A stretch of 40,253 nt of DNA from Candidatus Zixiibacteriota bacterium (GCA_024277855.1 JAJRUJ010000062.1:1-40253); one strand, 5' to 3'. Positions 16,409 to 25,943 are shown, counted from the stretch's first letter. Numbers and translations: made by a program. Notes: generated by a model not told the origin, from the letters alone.

Positions 16409-17734
16409 ATGAGCAAGAGTAAAAAAGATGTTCTCACAATGATGGATTCGGCCGGCGTGAAGTACGTCCGGCTCTGGTTTACCGACATCCTCGGTCGCCT
16501 CAAGGGGATGTCGATTACCCGGTCCGAAATCGAGGAAGTTCTCGAGATGGGACAGGGGTTCGACGGCAGTTCGATTGAGGGATTTGTCCGGATCGAGGAA
16601 TCCGACTTGATGGCGATCCCCGATCTGGACTCGTTCCGGGTGATCCCCTGGGAAATTTCAGGCGAACGAGTGGCTTGTATATTCTGCGACGTGCAGACTC
16701 CGGACGGGACCCCGTATGAAGGCGATCCTCGTCAGGTATTGCGCCGGATGCTCGAAAAAGCCAAGGATCTGGGCTTCACATTTTATTGCGGCCCCGAAAT
16801 CGAGTATTTCTACTTTCGCAATTCACAAAAACCCGAACCGATCGATCACGGCGGATATTTCGATTATGGTACAATTGACGAAGGCACGCGGGTGCGCAAA
16901 AAAACCGTCAATTCGCTCGAACGTCTCGGTGTGATTGTGGAATGCTCCCATCACGAAGTCGCGCCCTCGCAGCATGAAATCGACCTGAAATATCAGAAAG
17001 CGTTAAAAATGGCCGATTTCACTATGCTCTATCGGTTGGTGGTTAAGGAAGTCGCCGCCGACAACAACCTTTATGCCACTTTCATGCCCAAACCGATCCA
17101 TGGCGAAAACGGCTCGGGGATGCATACGCATATGTCGTTATTCCAGGGCGATAAGAACGCCTTTTTCGATAAAGACGATCCTTATCATCTGTCGCAGACT
17201 GCGCGCTGGTTTGTCGCCGGAGTACTCAACCATGTCTGTGAGATCAACCTTGTACTGAACCAATGGGTCAATTCTTACAAACGGCTGGTTAGTGGCTATG
17301 AGGCGCCGGTCTACCTGTCCTGGGGGCGGCGGAACCGCTCATCACTGGTGCGGGTGCCGATGTACCGTGTCGGCAAGGAAAAAGCCACCCGGATTGAACT
17401 GCGGTCGCCCGATCCGGCCTGTAATCCGTATCTCGCTTTTGCAGTTATGCTGGCCGCTGGATTGAAAGGGATTGAGCAGAAGTATGATTTGCCTGCTCCA
17501 ACCGAAGAGAATATTTTCGACATGAATTCTGATGTTCGTCGAAAGAACAACATCAAATCTCTCCCCGATTCGCTCGAAAACGCCATTCAGGTTTTCGCCG
17601 AATCGGAACTTGCGCGAGAGACCTTGGGGGGTCATATATTCGAGTCGTTAATTGCCAACAAACGGGTCGAATGGGACCGCTATCGGACGGCGGTAACCTC
17701 GTACGAGTGGGAGAAATATTTACCTGTGCTGTAA
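16409..17734 (+). CDS. glnA: Glutamine synthetase, type I
   Basis: Makes glutamine from glutamate, ammonia and ATP; acts as a cytoplasmic dodecamer. The 441 residues match the GSI-alpha length. Seen in order: the N-terminal beta-grasp domain (YVRLWFTDILGRLKG), the latch GQGFDGSSIEGF, the metal-site GPEIEYF, EVAPSQHEID, the ATP/glutamate region KPIHGENGSGMHTHMSL, NRSSLVRVP and the metal-binding RIELRSPDPACNPYL. The part following LPAPTEENIFDM lacks the adenylylation-loop tyrosine context of GSI-beta enzymes, so control by feedback or repressor rather than GlnE is likely. Two ATGs are possible; the second is 8 bases after GGAG, while the first is only 2 bases after it, so the second is preferred. 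It is a single-gene unit with its own promoter and terminator. Confidence 0.97.
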   Translation: MSKSKKDVLTMMDSAGVKYVRLWFTDILGRLKGMSITRSEIEEVLEMGQGFDGSSIEGFVRIEESDLMAIPDLDSFRVIPWEISGERVACIFCDVQTPDGTPYEGDPRQVLRRMLEKAKDLGFTFYCGPEIEYFYFRNSQKPEPIDHGGYFDYGTIDEGTRVRKKTVNSLERLGVIVECSHHEVAPSQHEIDLKYQKALKMADFTMLYRLVVKEVAADNNLYATFMPKPIHGENGSGMHTHMSLFQGDKNAFFDKDDPYHLSQTARWFVAGVLNHVCEINLVLNQWVNSYKRLVSGYEAPVYLSWGRRNRSSLVRVPMYRVGKEKATRIELRSPDPACNPYLAFAVMLAAGLKGIEQKYDLPAPTEENIFDMNSDVRRKNNIKSLPDSLENAIQVFAESELARETLGGHIFESLIANKRVEWDRYRTAVTSYEWEKYLPVL

Positions 17735-17748
17735 GCTGGTAGCCCGAT

Positions 17749-17785
17749 GGCCCGTCACGACAATAATCGTGGCGGGCCGTTTTTA
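17749..17785 (+). terminator. Rho-independent terminator after glnA
   Basis: A twelve-pair stem (GGCCCGTCACGA with TCGTGGCGGGCC, one T-G wobble) with a six-base loop is followed by GTTTTT. It starts 14 bases after the glnA stop. Confidence 0.95.
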
Positions 17786-17794
17786 TTGGGGTGG

Positions 17795-17823
17795 TTGCCG
17801 TTGGCAGCATACGCTTATATCTT
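17795..17823 (+). promoter_or_regulatory. Possible promoter of the gatA operon
   Basis: TTGCCG (17795-17800) and TATCTT (17818-17823) are 17 bases apart, just after the glnA terminator; overlapping TTATAT or TATATC hexamers could serve instead. Any of these would start transcription at about 17827-17830, essentially on the gatA start codons, so the mRNA may be leaderless. The hexamers are only partial matches. Confidence 0.4.
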
Positions 17824-17825
17824 CG

Positions 17826-19277
17826 ATGATAATGGACCTCTGCCGGGAAAATCTGGCCGGGATGCGCGACCTGCTCAAGGACGGGGAAGTTTCTGCCGTA
17901 GACCTCTGCCGGGCGCATCTAAACCGCATTGCCGAGCGAAAATCGCTGAATGCTTTTATTACTATCGATGGGGAAAGGGCCATTGACGCCGCCCGGACTG
18001 CTGATAAACGCAAACAGGCCGGGGAGGAAACCGGGTTGTTGGCCGGGTTGCCGCTGGCGGTTAAAGACAATATCTGTATCGATGGTCAACCGACGACTTG
18101 TGCTTCGAAAATACTCGACAAATTTATTCCCCCATATACCGCCACCGCCGTTTTTAACCTGCTCAATGCCGGTGCTGTCATTGTCGGCAAGACCAATCTC
18201 GACGAATTTGGCATGGGCTCATCCGATGAACACAGCCATTTTGGCCCGGTAAAAAATCCCCACGACCTGTCACGCACCCCGGGGGGGTCTTCCGGCGGTT
18301 CGGCGGCGGCGGTCGCCGATTTCCAGGTTACTGCCGCCCTGGGGTCGGACACCGGCGGGAGTGTCCGGCAGCCCGCGTCGTTCTGTGGGATCGTGGGACT
18401 TAAACCGACCTACGGGGCGGTCTCACGTTATGGCCTGACCGCCTTTGCCTCGTCATTCGACCAGATCGGTGTGCTCACCCGCTCGGTCACCGATTGTGAA
18501 ATGGTCTTTCGGGTGATTTGCGGCCGTGACGAACACGACGCGACATCGGTGAGATCGATCTACCCGGATGACTATTCGGGAGATTTGAAATCGGCCGGGC
18601 GGATGCGTATCGGTATCCCGACAGAGTATTTCGGGGAAGGTCTGGCCCCCGAAGTGGGCGCGATTGTCGAAAAGACAATTGAGGAATTGGCCCGGGACGG
18701 TCGCGCGATCAGAAAAATATCACTGCCCCATACCAAATATGCCGTAGCGGCATATTATATCATCGCCAACGCTGAGGCCTCGGCGAACCTCGCGCGCTTT
18801 GACGGTGTCCGCTATGGCACCCGTGTTGACAGCGGCCAATTGTCCGCGCTGTACCGGGAATCCCGCTCACAGGGATTCGGCGTGGAGGTCAAGCGGCGAA
18901 TCCTCCTCGGTACTTATGTCCTTTCCGCTGGTTATCGCGATGAATACTATGACCGGGCACAACGGGTAAGGACGAAAATCATCGGGGATTTCGAGGATGT
19001 CTTCAGCAGTGTCGACTTGTTGGTTTGCCCGACAACGCCGACAACGGCATTCAAACTCGGCGAAAAACTTGACGACCCGCTCGCGATGTATCTTTCCGAT
19101 ATTTACACGGTACCGGCCTCGCTGGCGGGGTTGCCTGCGCTGTCGGTACCCTGTGGCACGGCCAACGGCCTCCCGGTCGGTCTGCAAATTATTGGGCCGC
19201 GATTTGCCGAGTCTCGGCTTTTCTCTCTGGCGACGGAAATCGAGCGACTCGCCGGTCATCGACGGACGGGGGTCTGA
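17826..19277 (+). CDS. gatA: Asp-tRNA(Asn)/Glu-tRNA(Gln) amidotransferase subunit A
   Basis: Glutaminase subunit of GatCAB, which amidates misacylated Glu-tRNA(Gln) and/or Asp-tRNA(Asn). The 483-residue length and the amidase-signature triad are typical: Lys80 in PLAVKDN, cis-Ser155 in TPGGSSGGS and nucleophile Ser179 in GSDTGGSVRQPA. The CGIVGLKPTYGAVSRYGL block follows. The start is either this ATG or the one six bases on; no Shine-Dalgarno sequence precedes either, unlike other genes here, and a promoter lies immediately upstream. Its TGA overlaps the gatB ATG by one base (TGATG). gatC is not next to it and must lie elsewhere. Confidence 0.97.
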   Translation: MIMDLCRENLAGMRDLLKDGEVSAVDLCRAHLNRIAERKSLNAFITIDGERAIDAARTADKRKQAGEETGLLAGLPLAVKDNICIDGQPTTCASKILDKFIPPYTATAVFNLLNAGAVIVGKTNLDEFGMGSSDEHSHFGPVKNPHDLSRTPGGSSGGSAAAVADFQVTAALGSDTGGSVRQPASFCGIVGLKPTYGAVSRYGLTAFASSFDQIGVLTRSVTDCEMVFRVICGRDEHDATSVRSIYPDDYSGDLKSAGRMRIGIPTEYFGEGLAPEVGAIVEKTIEELARDGRAIRKISLPHTKYAVAAYYIIANAEASANLARFDGVRYGTRVDSGQLSALYRESRSQGFGVEVKRRILLGTYVLSAGYRDEYYDRAQRVRTKIIGDFEDVFSSVDLLVCPTTPTTAFKLGEKLDDPLAMYLSDIYTVPASLAGLPALSVPCGTANGLPVGLQIIGPRFAESRLFSLATEIERLAGHRRTGV

Positions 19278-20740
19278 TGACCGGTTGGGACAGAAACCAT
19301 GCTGACTTTGAGGCGGTCATCGGTCTGGAAATTCACGCTCAATTGTTGACCGAATCGAAAATGTTTTGTGGTTGTTCGACGGCATACGGTGCGCCACCGA
19401 ATACGCAGACCTGTCCGGTGTGTCTGGGGTTGCCGGGAGCGCTCCCGGTGGCCAATCGGCAGGCAATTGAATACGCGTTACGGTTTGTCCTTGCCGTCGG
19501 CGGGACGGTCAACCGGCGAAATGTCTTCGCGCGAAAAAACTATTACTACCCGGACCTGCCAAAGGGCTACCAGATATCGCAATACGATCAGCCGCTTGGC
19601 GAGGGCGGGACAATTATAATCATCGAAGACAACACCGCGAAATCGATCGGCCTGATGCGGGCGCATCTCGAAGAAGACGCGGGCAAGTCATTCCATGTTG
19701 ATGCCCGGGCGGGCGGCCCGGCGACACTGGTCGACCTCAATCGCTGCGGTGTGCCGCTTCTGGAGATTGTCAGCCAACCGGAGATTCGTTCACCTTATCA
19801 GGCATATCTCTTTGTCACCAAAATCCGACAACTGGTGAGATATCTTGACATCTGTAGCGGCGACATGGAAAAAGGCGCCTTGCGTTGTGACGCGAACATT
19901 TCGGTTCGTCGGCAACGGAAAAAAACGCTCGGCACGCGTACCGAGATTAAAAATATCAACTCAATCCGTGGAGTGGAGCGAGCGTTGACGCGCGAAATCG
20001 ACCGACAAATCGATATTCTCGGATCCGGTGGACAAATCGAACAGACAACGCTGTTTTGGGACGATGATGCCCAGGATGTGCGGCCGATGCGTGGCAAGGA
20101 GGAATCTGCCGATTATCGGTATTTCCCGGACCCCGACCTGCCGGAAGTGGTGATCGACGATGACTGGCTGCGGCGGGCGGCCAAGGCGATACCCGAACTA
20201 CCCAATCAGCGGCGCGACCGATTGGTTCACGAATTTCATATCCCGCCGTACGATGCCGGAGTTTTGACTGCCGAACGGCCGCTCGCGGAGTATTTTGAGG
20301 CAGTGGCCTCGTTGGTTGATCGGCCTAAATCGGCGGCCAACTGGGTCCTGACCGAAGTTTTGGGAGCGCTGAGGGAAGTTTCCGGCAATATTGAGGAATT
20401 TCCGGTCCAGCCGCCGCAATTGGCAGAATTGTTGAGAGAAATCGAGGTCGGGAACATATCGGGGAAGATTGCCAAGGAAGTTTTTCGTATTATGCAAAGT
20501 GAGGGAGGGTCGGCCCGTGAGATCATCGAACGGCGGGGATTGCAGCAAATCTCCGACGGCGATACGATCCAGCTGGTGATTGGACAGGTACTCCGGGCCT
20601 ATCCCACAGAATGTAAGGCATACCGTGGCGGTAAGAAGAAATTATTTGGGTTTTTTGTCGGTGAGGTCATGGCCCGGACTAACGGGAAAGCCAATCCGCA
20701 GAAAGTGAACGAACTTTTGCGAAAAATGCTGGAAGACTGA
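19277..20740 (+). CDS. gatB: Asp-tRNA(Asn)/Glu-tRNA(Gln) amidotransferase subunit B
   Basis: Kinase/tRNA-binding subunit of GatCAB, 487 residues as usual. The N-terminal sequence FEAVIGLEIHAQLLTESKMF is diagnostic. Zinc ligands are in CGCS and CPVCLG near residues 30-48, and the catalytic cradle includes KNYYYPDLPKGYQISQYDQP and LEEDAGKS. The C-terminal YqeY-like tail (GKANPQKVNELLRKML) that contacts the tRNA is intact. Start and stop both overlap neighbours by a single base (TGATG with gatA and with purN), so translation of three genes is probably coupled. The presence of GatAB implies that Gln-tRNA and/or Asn-tRNA is made indirectly. Confidence 0.98.
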   Translation: MTGWDRNHADFEAVIGLEIHAQLLTESKMFCGCSTAYGAPPNTQTCPVCLGLPGALPVANRQAIEYALRFVLAVGGTVNRRNVFARKNYYYPDLPKGYQISQYDQPLGEGGTIIIIEDNTAKSIGLMRAHLEEDAGKSFHVDARAGGPATLVDLNRCGVPLLEIVSQPEIRSPYQAYLFVTKIRQLVRYLDICSGDMEKGALRCDANISVRRQRKKTLGTRTEIKNINSIRGVERALTREIDRQIDILGSGGQIEQTTLFWDDDAQDVRPMRGKEESADYRYFPDPDLPEVVIDDDWLRRAAKAIPELPNQRRDRLVHEFHIPPYDAGVLTAERPLAEYFEAVASLVDRPKSAANWVLTEVLGALREVSGNIEEFPVQPPQLAELLREIEVGNISGKIAKEVFRIMQSEGGSAREIIERRGLQQISDGDTIQLVIGQVLRAYPTECKAYRGGKKKLFGFFVGEVMARTNGKANPQKVNELLRKMLED

Positions 20741-21342
20741 TGGGTTGTCGTGTCGCAGTTTTGGTCTCGGGTTCAGGGAGCAACCTGCAATCGATCCTGG
20801 ATGCCGAACATGCCGGTAAGCTTGGCGGAGCGACGGTGAAAGTCGTGATTGCCAACAAGGCCGACGTCTACGGCCTCGAACGGGCCAGAAAAGCCGGTGT
20901 CCGCACCGAGCACGTTTCGGTTCGCACCGAGGGCTCGCCGGAGGGGGTCGCCGAGAGAATGCTGGCCTTGTTTGCCGAGGAACAGATCGAGTTGATTGTC
21001 CTGGCCGGATATCTCAAATTGATCGACACCGGAGTGGTGCGGAAATTTCATCGGCGGATTATTAATATCCATCCGGCATTGCTGCCAAAATTCGGCGGCA
21101 AAGGAATGTACGGCATGAAAGTGCATCGCGCCGTGCTGGCTGCCGGGGAGAAAGAGTCCGGGCCGAGCGTGCATTTTGTTGATGAGCTATTCGATCACGG
21201 GCCGGTGATTGCCCAGCGCAGGGTGCCGGTTTTGGCCGATGATACTCCGGAGGCATTACAGGCACGGGTGCTGGCGGTCGAACATCAGCTGCTTCCGGAG
21301 ACGATCCGTGCACTGGCTGAAGGTAAAATTCCACTGGGTTAA
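20740..21342 (+). CDS. purN: Phosphoribosylglycinamide formyltransferase
   Basis: Third step of purine synthesis: transfers the formyl group of 10-formyl-tetrahydrofolate to GAR. The protein is 200 residues, close to other PurN enzymes. Visible motifs are VLVSGSGSNLQSIL at the N-terminus (phosphate loop), and the catalytic residues Asn109 and His111 in INIHPALLPKFGGKGMYG, with Asp152 in DELFDHGPVI. No ribosome site is needed if translation is coupled to gatB through the overlapping TGATG. purC and purH follow directly, giving a purine block of non-consecutive pathway steps. Confidence 0.97.
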   Translation: MGCRVAVLVSGSGSNLQSILDAEHAGKLGGATVKVVIANKADVYGLERARKAGVRTEHVSVRTEGSPEGVAERMLALFAEEQIELIVLAGYLKLIDTGVVRKFHRRIINIHPALLPKFGGKGMYGMKVHRAVLAAGEKESGPSVHFVDELFDHGPVIAQRRVPVLADDTPEALQARVLAVEHQLLPETIRALAEGKIPLG

Positions 21343-21362
21343 TCCAACATAAAGGTGAATGC

Positions 21363-22283
21363 ATGGAACTGATTACCAGCAAATATCCGCCGGTATGGCA
21401 AAGTGAGATCCCCGAATACCCGCTGTATGCTCGGGGCAAAGTGCGCGATATCTATGACCTCGACGACAAATTGCTGATTGTTACCTCCGATCGGCTTTCC
21501 GCCTTTGATGTTGTCCTGGACGACCCGATCCCGGGAAAGGGTGAGGTGTTAAACCGCATTTCGGTATTTTGGTTTTCGCAAATCAAAGACATTATTCCTC
21601 ACCATTTGATTACCGCTGAAGTCGATGAGTATCCGGAGAATCTGCACCACTATCGCTCGCTGTTGGCCGGGCGCTCGATGCTGGTCAAAAAATTCGAGCG
21701 CATCGATGTCGAGTGTATTGCACGCGCCTATATTTCCGGATCGCTCTGGAAAGAATACAAACAGGCGCTTGCCGCGACACCCCAAGGGCCGGTGAAATTG
21801 TTGGGATTCGAATTCCCCCGTGATCTGCAGCTTTCACAACGGCTCCCGGAAGTGATTTTCACGCCATCGACCAAGCCGGAAGTCGGTCATGATGAGAATA
21901 TTTCATTTACGCAAATGACAGAAATGGTCGGTGAAAATCTGGCCAACAAGATGAAACAGGCCACACTGGATGTATTCACCAAATGTGTCAAACACGCGGA
22001 GAGTCGCGGTATCATCTTGGCGGACACTAAGTTCGAGTTTGGTCTCGACGGCGATCAACTCGTACTGATCGACGAAGTCTGCTCTCCGGACTCGTCGCGG
22101 TTCTGGCCGATGGACAAATACACGATTGGACGGGCGCAGGAGAGCTTCGACAAACAGCCGGTACGTGATTATCTTGAACAGACGGGCTGGGACAAAAACC
22201 CGCCCCCGCCAAAGCTGCCGCCCGAGGTGATTGCCTCGACCAGTGCGCGGTATGCCGAGGCGTTGAATAGACTGGCCGGCTAA
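21363..22283 (+). CDS. purC: Phosphoribosylaminoimidazole-succinocarboxamide synthase
   Basis: ATP-dependent ligase joining aspartate to CAIR in purine synthesis. The 306-residue length is that of the longer SAICAR synthetase subgroup (yeast Ade1-like) rather than the ~240-residue Bacillus/E. coli form. Diagnostic stretches are YARGKVRDIYDLDDKLLIVTSDR, SAFDVVLDDPIPGKGEVLN, ECIARAYISGSLWKEY, LILAD-like IILADTKFEFG and DEVCSPDSSRFWP. A start ATG lies 9 bases after AAAGGTG. It sits 20 bases after purN and 63 bases before purH. Confidence 0.97.
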   Translation: MELITSKYPPVWQSEIPEYPLYARGKVRDIYDLDDKLLIVTSDRLSAFDVVLDDPIPGKGEVLNRISVFWFSQIKDIIPHHLITAEVDEYPENLHHYRSLLAGRSMLVKKFERIDVECIARAYISGSLWKEYKQALAATPQGPVKLLGFEFPRDLQLSQRLPEVIFTPSTKPEVGHDENISFTQMTEMVGENLANKMKQATLDVFTKCVKHAESRGIILADTKFEFGLDGDQLVLIDEVCSPDSSRFWPMDKYTIGRAQESFDKQPVRDYLEQTGWDKNPPPPKLPPEVIASTSARYAEALNRLAG

Positions 22284-22346
22284 AATTCGGCCTTCGGGAA
22301 ACGATCGGGCCCGATTGCCCGGTCCGGATGAAACACAGGCGAAAAT

Positions 22347-23957
22347 ATGAACATATCGACAAAAACACAGGCGGTCGCGCAGAAAGTCGCGACGGCGTTG
22401 CCGATCAGACGGGCAATCCTGTCGGTCAGCGACAAGACTGACCTGGACAAACTGGCCGGGTTTCTTCATCAACATCAAGTTGAACTGATTGCTACCGGCG
22501 GGACTTTGCAATACCTGAAAGATCATGAGATTCCCGCGGTGCCGGTGGCCTCGCTGACCGGTTCGCCGGAAATCTTCGGCGGGCGGGTAAAAACACTGCA
22601 TCCCAAAATCCATGGCGGTATCCTGTTTCGGCGGGGCAATGAGGAACACGAACAACAGCGGGCCGAACAGGGAATCAAGGCCATCGACCTGGTGGTGGTC
22701 AATCTCTATCCATTTGAAAAAGTTATTGCCGAACCCGATTGTTCGCTGACCGATGCAATCGAGAATATTGATATCGGGGGGCCGTCGATGATTCGCTCGG
22801 CGGCAAAAAACTCAGCGGATGTCGCGGTTCTCACCGATCCGGCCGATTATGCTGAATTTTTCGAGAAATTCGAGCGGGGTCACGGGTCGATTGATGATCT
22901 TACCCGCCGGACCTGGGCGGTGCGCGCTTTCGCCCGGACGGCCGCATATGATGCCGCCATCGCCGGTTATCTCGAAGAACAATCGCGCGCACCGGGCGAA
23001 GTCCCTGAAGTCCGAATTTCCTCATTTCGCCGCGAGCGGAATCTCCGTTACGGTGAAAACCCGCACCAACGTGCCGCGCTGTATAAAAAAGTCGGCGATC
23101 ATGGTCTCTCAGTCGCCGATGCCGAAGTACTCAGCGGGAAGGAGCTTTCCTACAACAATTATTGGGATCTCGAATGTACGCTTTCTATTCTCGCCGATTT
23201 TACCGAGAGACCGTTTGCCGTGGTCATTAAACATGCCACACCCTGCGGCGCGGCCGAAGCCGTCACCCTTGCCGAGGCGTATCAGAATGCACATGACACC
23301 GACCCGATGTCGGCGTTCGGGGGAATCATCGGGCTAAACCGTGTCGTCGACCGGGCAACGGCTGAGAAGATCGCCGGGACGTTGTTTGTTGAGTGTGTAC
23401 TGGCTCCGGGTTATGATGACGACGCCTGGACACTGCTCAAGAAGAAAAAAATGCGCCGGTTCCTCAAATTACCGGCAATCGAAAATCCGCCCGCCCCGGA
23501 GGATTGGACGTATCGGGCGATCTCCGGCGGACTGTTGGCCCAGTCGCCGGATGTGGCCGTTCTGACGGCCGATGATTTGAAAGTTGTCACGAAAGCCGCG
23601 CCGACCGAGAAACAAATCGCGTCGCTCCTCTTCGGCCGACATTTGGTCAAACACGTCAAGTCCAATGCCATCGTATTAATCAAAGGGACGGCGGCGGTTG
23701 GGATCGGCGGTGGGCAGACCGCGCGAGTTGACGCAGTCAAAATGGCGATTGAGAAAGCCGGTGACCGCGCCGCCGGGTCGGTGTTGGCCTCGGATGCGTT
23801 CTTCCCCATGCCGGACAATATCGAGGTTGCCGCCGCTGCGAAAATTGCGGCAATTATCGAACCGGGCGGATCAAAAAAAGACCCCGAAGTGATCGCCGCC
23901 GCCGATGAATGCGGGATTGCGATGGTCTTTTCCGGAATGAGGAACTTCCGCCACTAG
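22347..23957 (+). CDS. purH: Bifunctional AICAR formyltransferase / IMP cyclohydrolase
   Basis: Carries out the last two steps to IMP. The 536-residue protein has the N-terminal MGS-like IMP cyclohydrolase domain (RRAILSVSDKTDLDKLA, IATGGTLQYLK, GSPEIFGGRVKTLHPKIHGGILFRR, and DIGGPSMIRSAAKN) and the C-terminal transformylase domain (RYGENPHQRAALY, GKELSYNNYWDLE, VVIKHATPCGAA, DPMSAFGGIIG, GIGGGQTARVDAV and SDAFFPMPDNIEVAA). Both use folate chemistry or ring closure in the cytoplasm. It is 41 bases upstream of coaBC. Like PurN it needs 10-formyl-tetrahydrofolate. Confidence 0.98.
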   Translation: MNISTKTQAVAQKVATALPIRRAILSVSDKTDLDKLAGFLHQHQVELIATGGTLQYLKDHEIPAVPVASLTGSPEIFGGRVKTLHPKIHGGILFRRGNEEHEQQRAEQGIKAIDLVVVNLYPFEKVIAEPDCSLTDAIENIDIGGPSMIRSAAKNSADVAVLTDPADYAEFFEKFERGHGSIDDLTRRTWAVRAFARTAAYDAAIAGYLEEQSRAPGEVPEVRISSFRRERNLRYGENPHQRAALYKKVGDHGLSVADAEVLSGKELSYNNYWDLECTLSILADFTERPFAVVIKHATPCGAAEAVTLAEAYQNAHDTDPMSAFGGIIGLNRVVDRATAEKIAGTLFVECVLAPGYDDDAWTLLKKKKMRRFLKLPAIENPPAPEDWTYRAISGGLLAQSPDVAVLTADDLKVVTKAAPTEKQIASLLFGRHLVKHVKSNAIVLIKGTAAVGIGGGQTARVDAVKMAIEKAGDRAAGSVLASDAFFPMPDNIEVAAAAKIAAIIEPGGSKKDPEVIAAADECGIAMVFSGMRNFRH

Positions 23958-23998
23958 GCGGACGTACGACCAAAGAGATGATAAATCGAGGTGAGGTC

Positions 23999-25225
23999 AT
24001 GGGATCGTCGCTGGCGCAAAAAAATATATTGCTGGGCATTAGCGGAGGAATTGCCGCCTATAAGGCGGCCTATTTGACGCGGATATTCAAAGTCGAGGGC
24101 GCCGATGTTTGGGTCTGCATGACCGAGGCGGGGACGAAATTCATCACCCCCCTCACGATGGAAACCCTGTCAGAGCGAGAAGTATTACTTCGGACATTTC
24201 CGGAGAACCGCACCGTGGGCACCCGGCATATTACAGTTGCCGAATGGGCCGATGCGGTCGTGATCGCGCCGGCAACCGCGGACATCCTCGCCAGGATGGC
24301 CGGGGGGATCGCCGATGATCTGCTGACGACATTGCTGATTTCTACCGTTGCACCGGTCTTTGTGGCCCCGGCGATGAATACCCGGATGTACAACCATCCG
24401 GCCACCCGGGAAAACATGGCAATCCTGCGGGACCGTGGAGTCCGGTTTATCGACCCGGGTGTCGGCGACCTGGCCTGCAACACAATCGGAGTCGGGCGTA
24501 TGGCGGAACCCCGCCAAATTGCGTCGGTCCTGCAACAATACTTTAGCACCGCCGGACAATTGAAATCCCGGAAAATCATCGTTACCGCCGGACCGACGCA
24601 GGAACCGATTGATCCGGTTCGCTATCTCGGCAACCGATCATCCGGGAAAATGGGCTATCGCCTTGCCCAGGCGGCTGCCGATCGGGGCGCGGCCGTTGTG
24701 CTGATTTCCGGGCCGTCCGCCGAGCCCGAACCCGCCGGTGTCGAAATTGTCCGGGTAAAAACAGCGGCCGAGATGAAGGCGGCTGTCGATGAACAATTCG
24801 ACGGTGCCGACGCGGTGGTGATGGCCGCGGCGGTCGCCGACTACCGGCCGACCAAGCCGGCCGACCGGAAAATCAAGAAAAAAACAACGACACTGCAAAT
24901 AGACCTTGAGCCGACGGACGACATTCTGCGCGGACTGGGGTCGCGCAAAAAATCACAGGTTCTGGTTGGGTTCGCGCTGGAAACCGAAAAGGTGGTCGAA
25001 CAGGCACAACGGAAACTAAAAGAGAAAAATCTCGATTTGATTGTGGCCAACGACCCGGGACTCCCGGGCGCGGGTTTTGGCTCCGAAACCAATATCGCCA
25101 CGATTATCGATCGCGAGGGTCAGACCGAAGAAACCGGGAAATTGAGCAAAAGAGCATTGGCCGAAATGATCATCGACCGTATCGTAGCGTTATTGCCGCC
25201 GCGACAGGGATCGTCGGGGGCGTGA
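23999..25225 (+). CDS. coaBC: Phosphopantothenoylcysteine decarboxylase / phosphopantothenate-cysteine ligase
   Basis: Bifunctional CoA-synthesis enzyme (Dfp). The N-terminal flavin-dependent decarboxylase half has ILLGISGGIAAYKA, the catalytic histidine in RHITVAEWADAVVIAPATA, PAMNTRMYNHPATRENM and the substrate-clamp cysteine in GDLACNTIGVGRM. The C-terminal ligase half opens with IIVTAGPTQEPIDPVRYLGNRSSGKMG and contains AAAVADYRP and KIKK. The frame is open upstream into purH, but the chosen ATG follows a good GAGGTGAG ribosome site and gives the normal 408 residues. The uracil-DNA glycosylase gene starts 10 bases after its stop. Confidence 0.97.
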   Translation: MGSSLAQKNILLGISGGIAAYKAAYLTRIFKVEGADVWVCMTEAGTKFITPLTMETLSEREVLLRTFPENRTVGTRHITVAEWADAVVIAPATADILARMAGGIADDLLTTLLISTVAPVFVAPAMNTRMYNHPATRENMAILRDRGVRFIDPGVGDLACNTIGVGRMAEPRQIASVLQQYFSTAGQLKSRKIIVTAGPTQEPIDPVRYLGNRSSGKMGYRLAQAAADRGAAVVLISGPSAEPEPAGVEIVRVKTAAEMKAAVDEQFDGADAVVMAAAVADYRPTKPADRKIKKKTTTLQIDLEPTDDILRGLGSRKKSQVLVGFALETEKVVEQAQRKLKEKNLDLIVANDPGLPGAGFGSETNIATIIDREGQTEETGKLSKRALAEMIIDRIVALLPPRQGSSGA

Positions 25226-25235
25226 GGATTATCAC

Positions 25236-25943
25236 GTGACGCAGAAATCGACCGAAATACAGAACGTATTGGAATTGGCCGGTCGGGCATTCAGCCAACG
25301 ACTGGAGTCGGAGCCGGGACTTTCTTTTTTTGATATCGAGGCGCCGGATTTCAAACTGCCAGGCACCAGGTATAGTGATCTCGCGTCATTTAACAAATCG
25401 ATCTGTGAGTGTCAGCGCTGCTCCCTGGGCAAGACCCGGACAAAGTTCGTCTTTGGCGTCGGCAGTCCGCAGGCGGATATCCTCTTTGTCGGTGAGGCGC
25501 CGGGACGGGACGAAGACCTCAAGGGCGAACCGTTTGTCGGTCGGGCCGGACAATTGCTCGACAAAATCCTGGCGGCGATCAAGCTTTCCCGGCAGGAGGT
25601 CTTTATCGCCAATATTCTCAAATGCCGTCCACCGAATAATCGCGACCCGCTGCCTGAGGAGGCGGAGGCGTGTATCCCATACCTGTTGGAACAGATCAAA
25701 CTAATCCAACCGAAATTGATTTGTTGTTTGGGACGGATCGCCGCACAAATATTGATGGAGACTAAAACTCCCCTGGGGAAGATGCGGGGACGGTTCATGG
25801 ATTACCATGGCACGAAATTACTGGTTACCTATCATCCGGCGGCATTGCTTCGTTTTCCGAAATACAAAGTCGATGTCTGGGAGGATGTCAAACTGCTGCG
25901 CCGGGAGTACGACCGGATGATGGGACGGAAACCCGTAGTCTGA
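25236..25943 (+). CDS. Uracil-DNA glycosylase, family 4 (iron-sulfur)
   Basis: Removes uracil from DNA. The 235-residue protein carries the [4Fe-4S] ligand set of family 4 enzymes: Cys59 and Cys62 (CQRC), Cys130 in ILKCRPPNNRDP and Cys146, with sixteen... fifteen residues between the last two as expected for the class. The active-site motif is GEAPGRDEDLKGEPFVGRAGQLLD and the second motif is TYHPAALLR. An N-terminal 45-residue extension precedes the core. The start is GTG, with TGAGGA 8 bases before it. It lies in the run coaBC-udg-manC; being next to coaBC or other household genes is common and gives no special hint. Confidence 0.93.
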   Translation: MTQKSTEIQNVLELAGRAFSQRLESEPGLSFFDIEAPDFKLPGTRYSDLASFNKSICECQRCSLGKTRTKFVFGVGSPQADILFVGEAPGRDEDLKGEPFVGRAGQLLDKILAAIKLSRQEVFIANILKCRPPNNRDPLPEEAEACIPYLLEQIKLIQPKLICCLGRIAAQILMETKTPLGKMRGRFMDYHGTKLLVTYHPAALLRFPKYKVDVWEDVKLLRREYDRMMGRKPVV

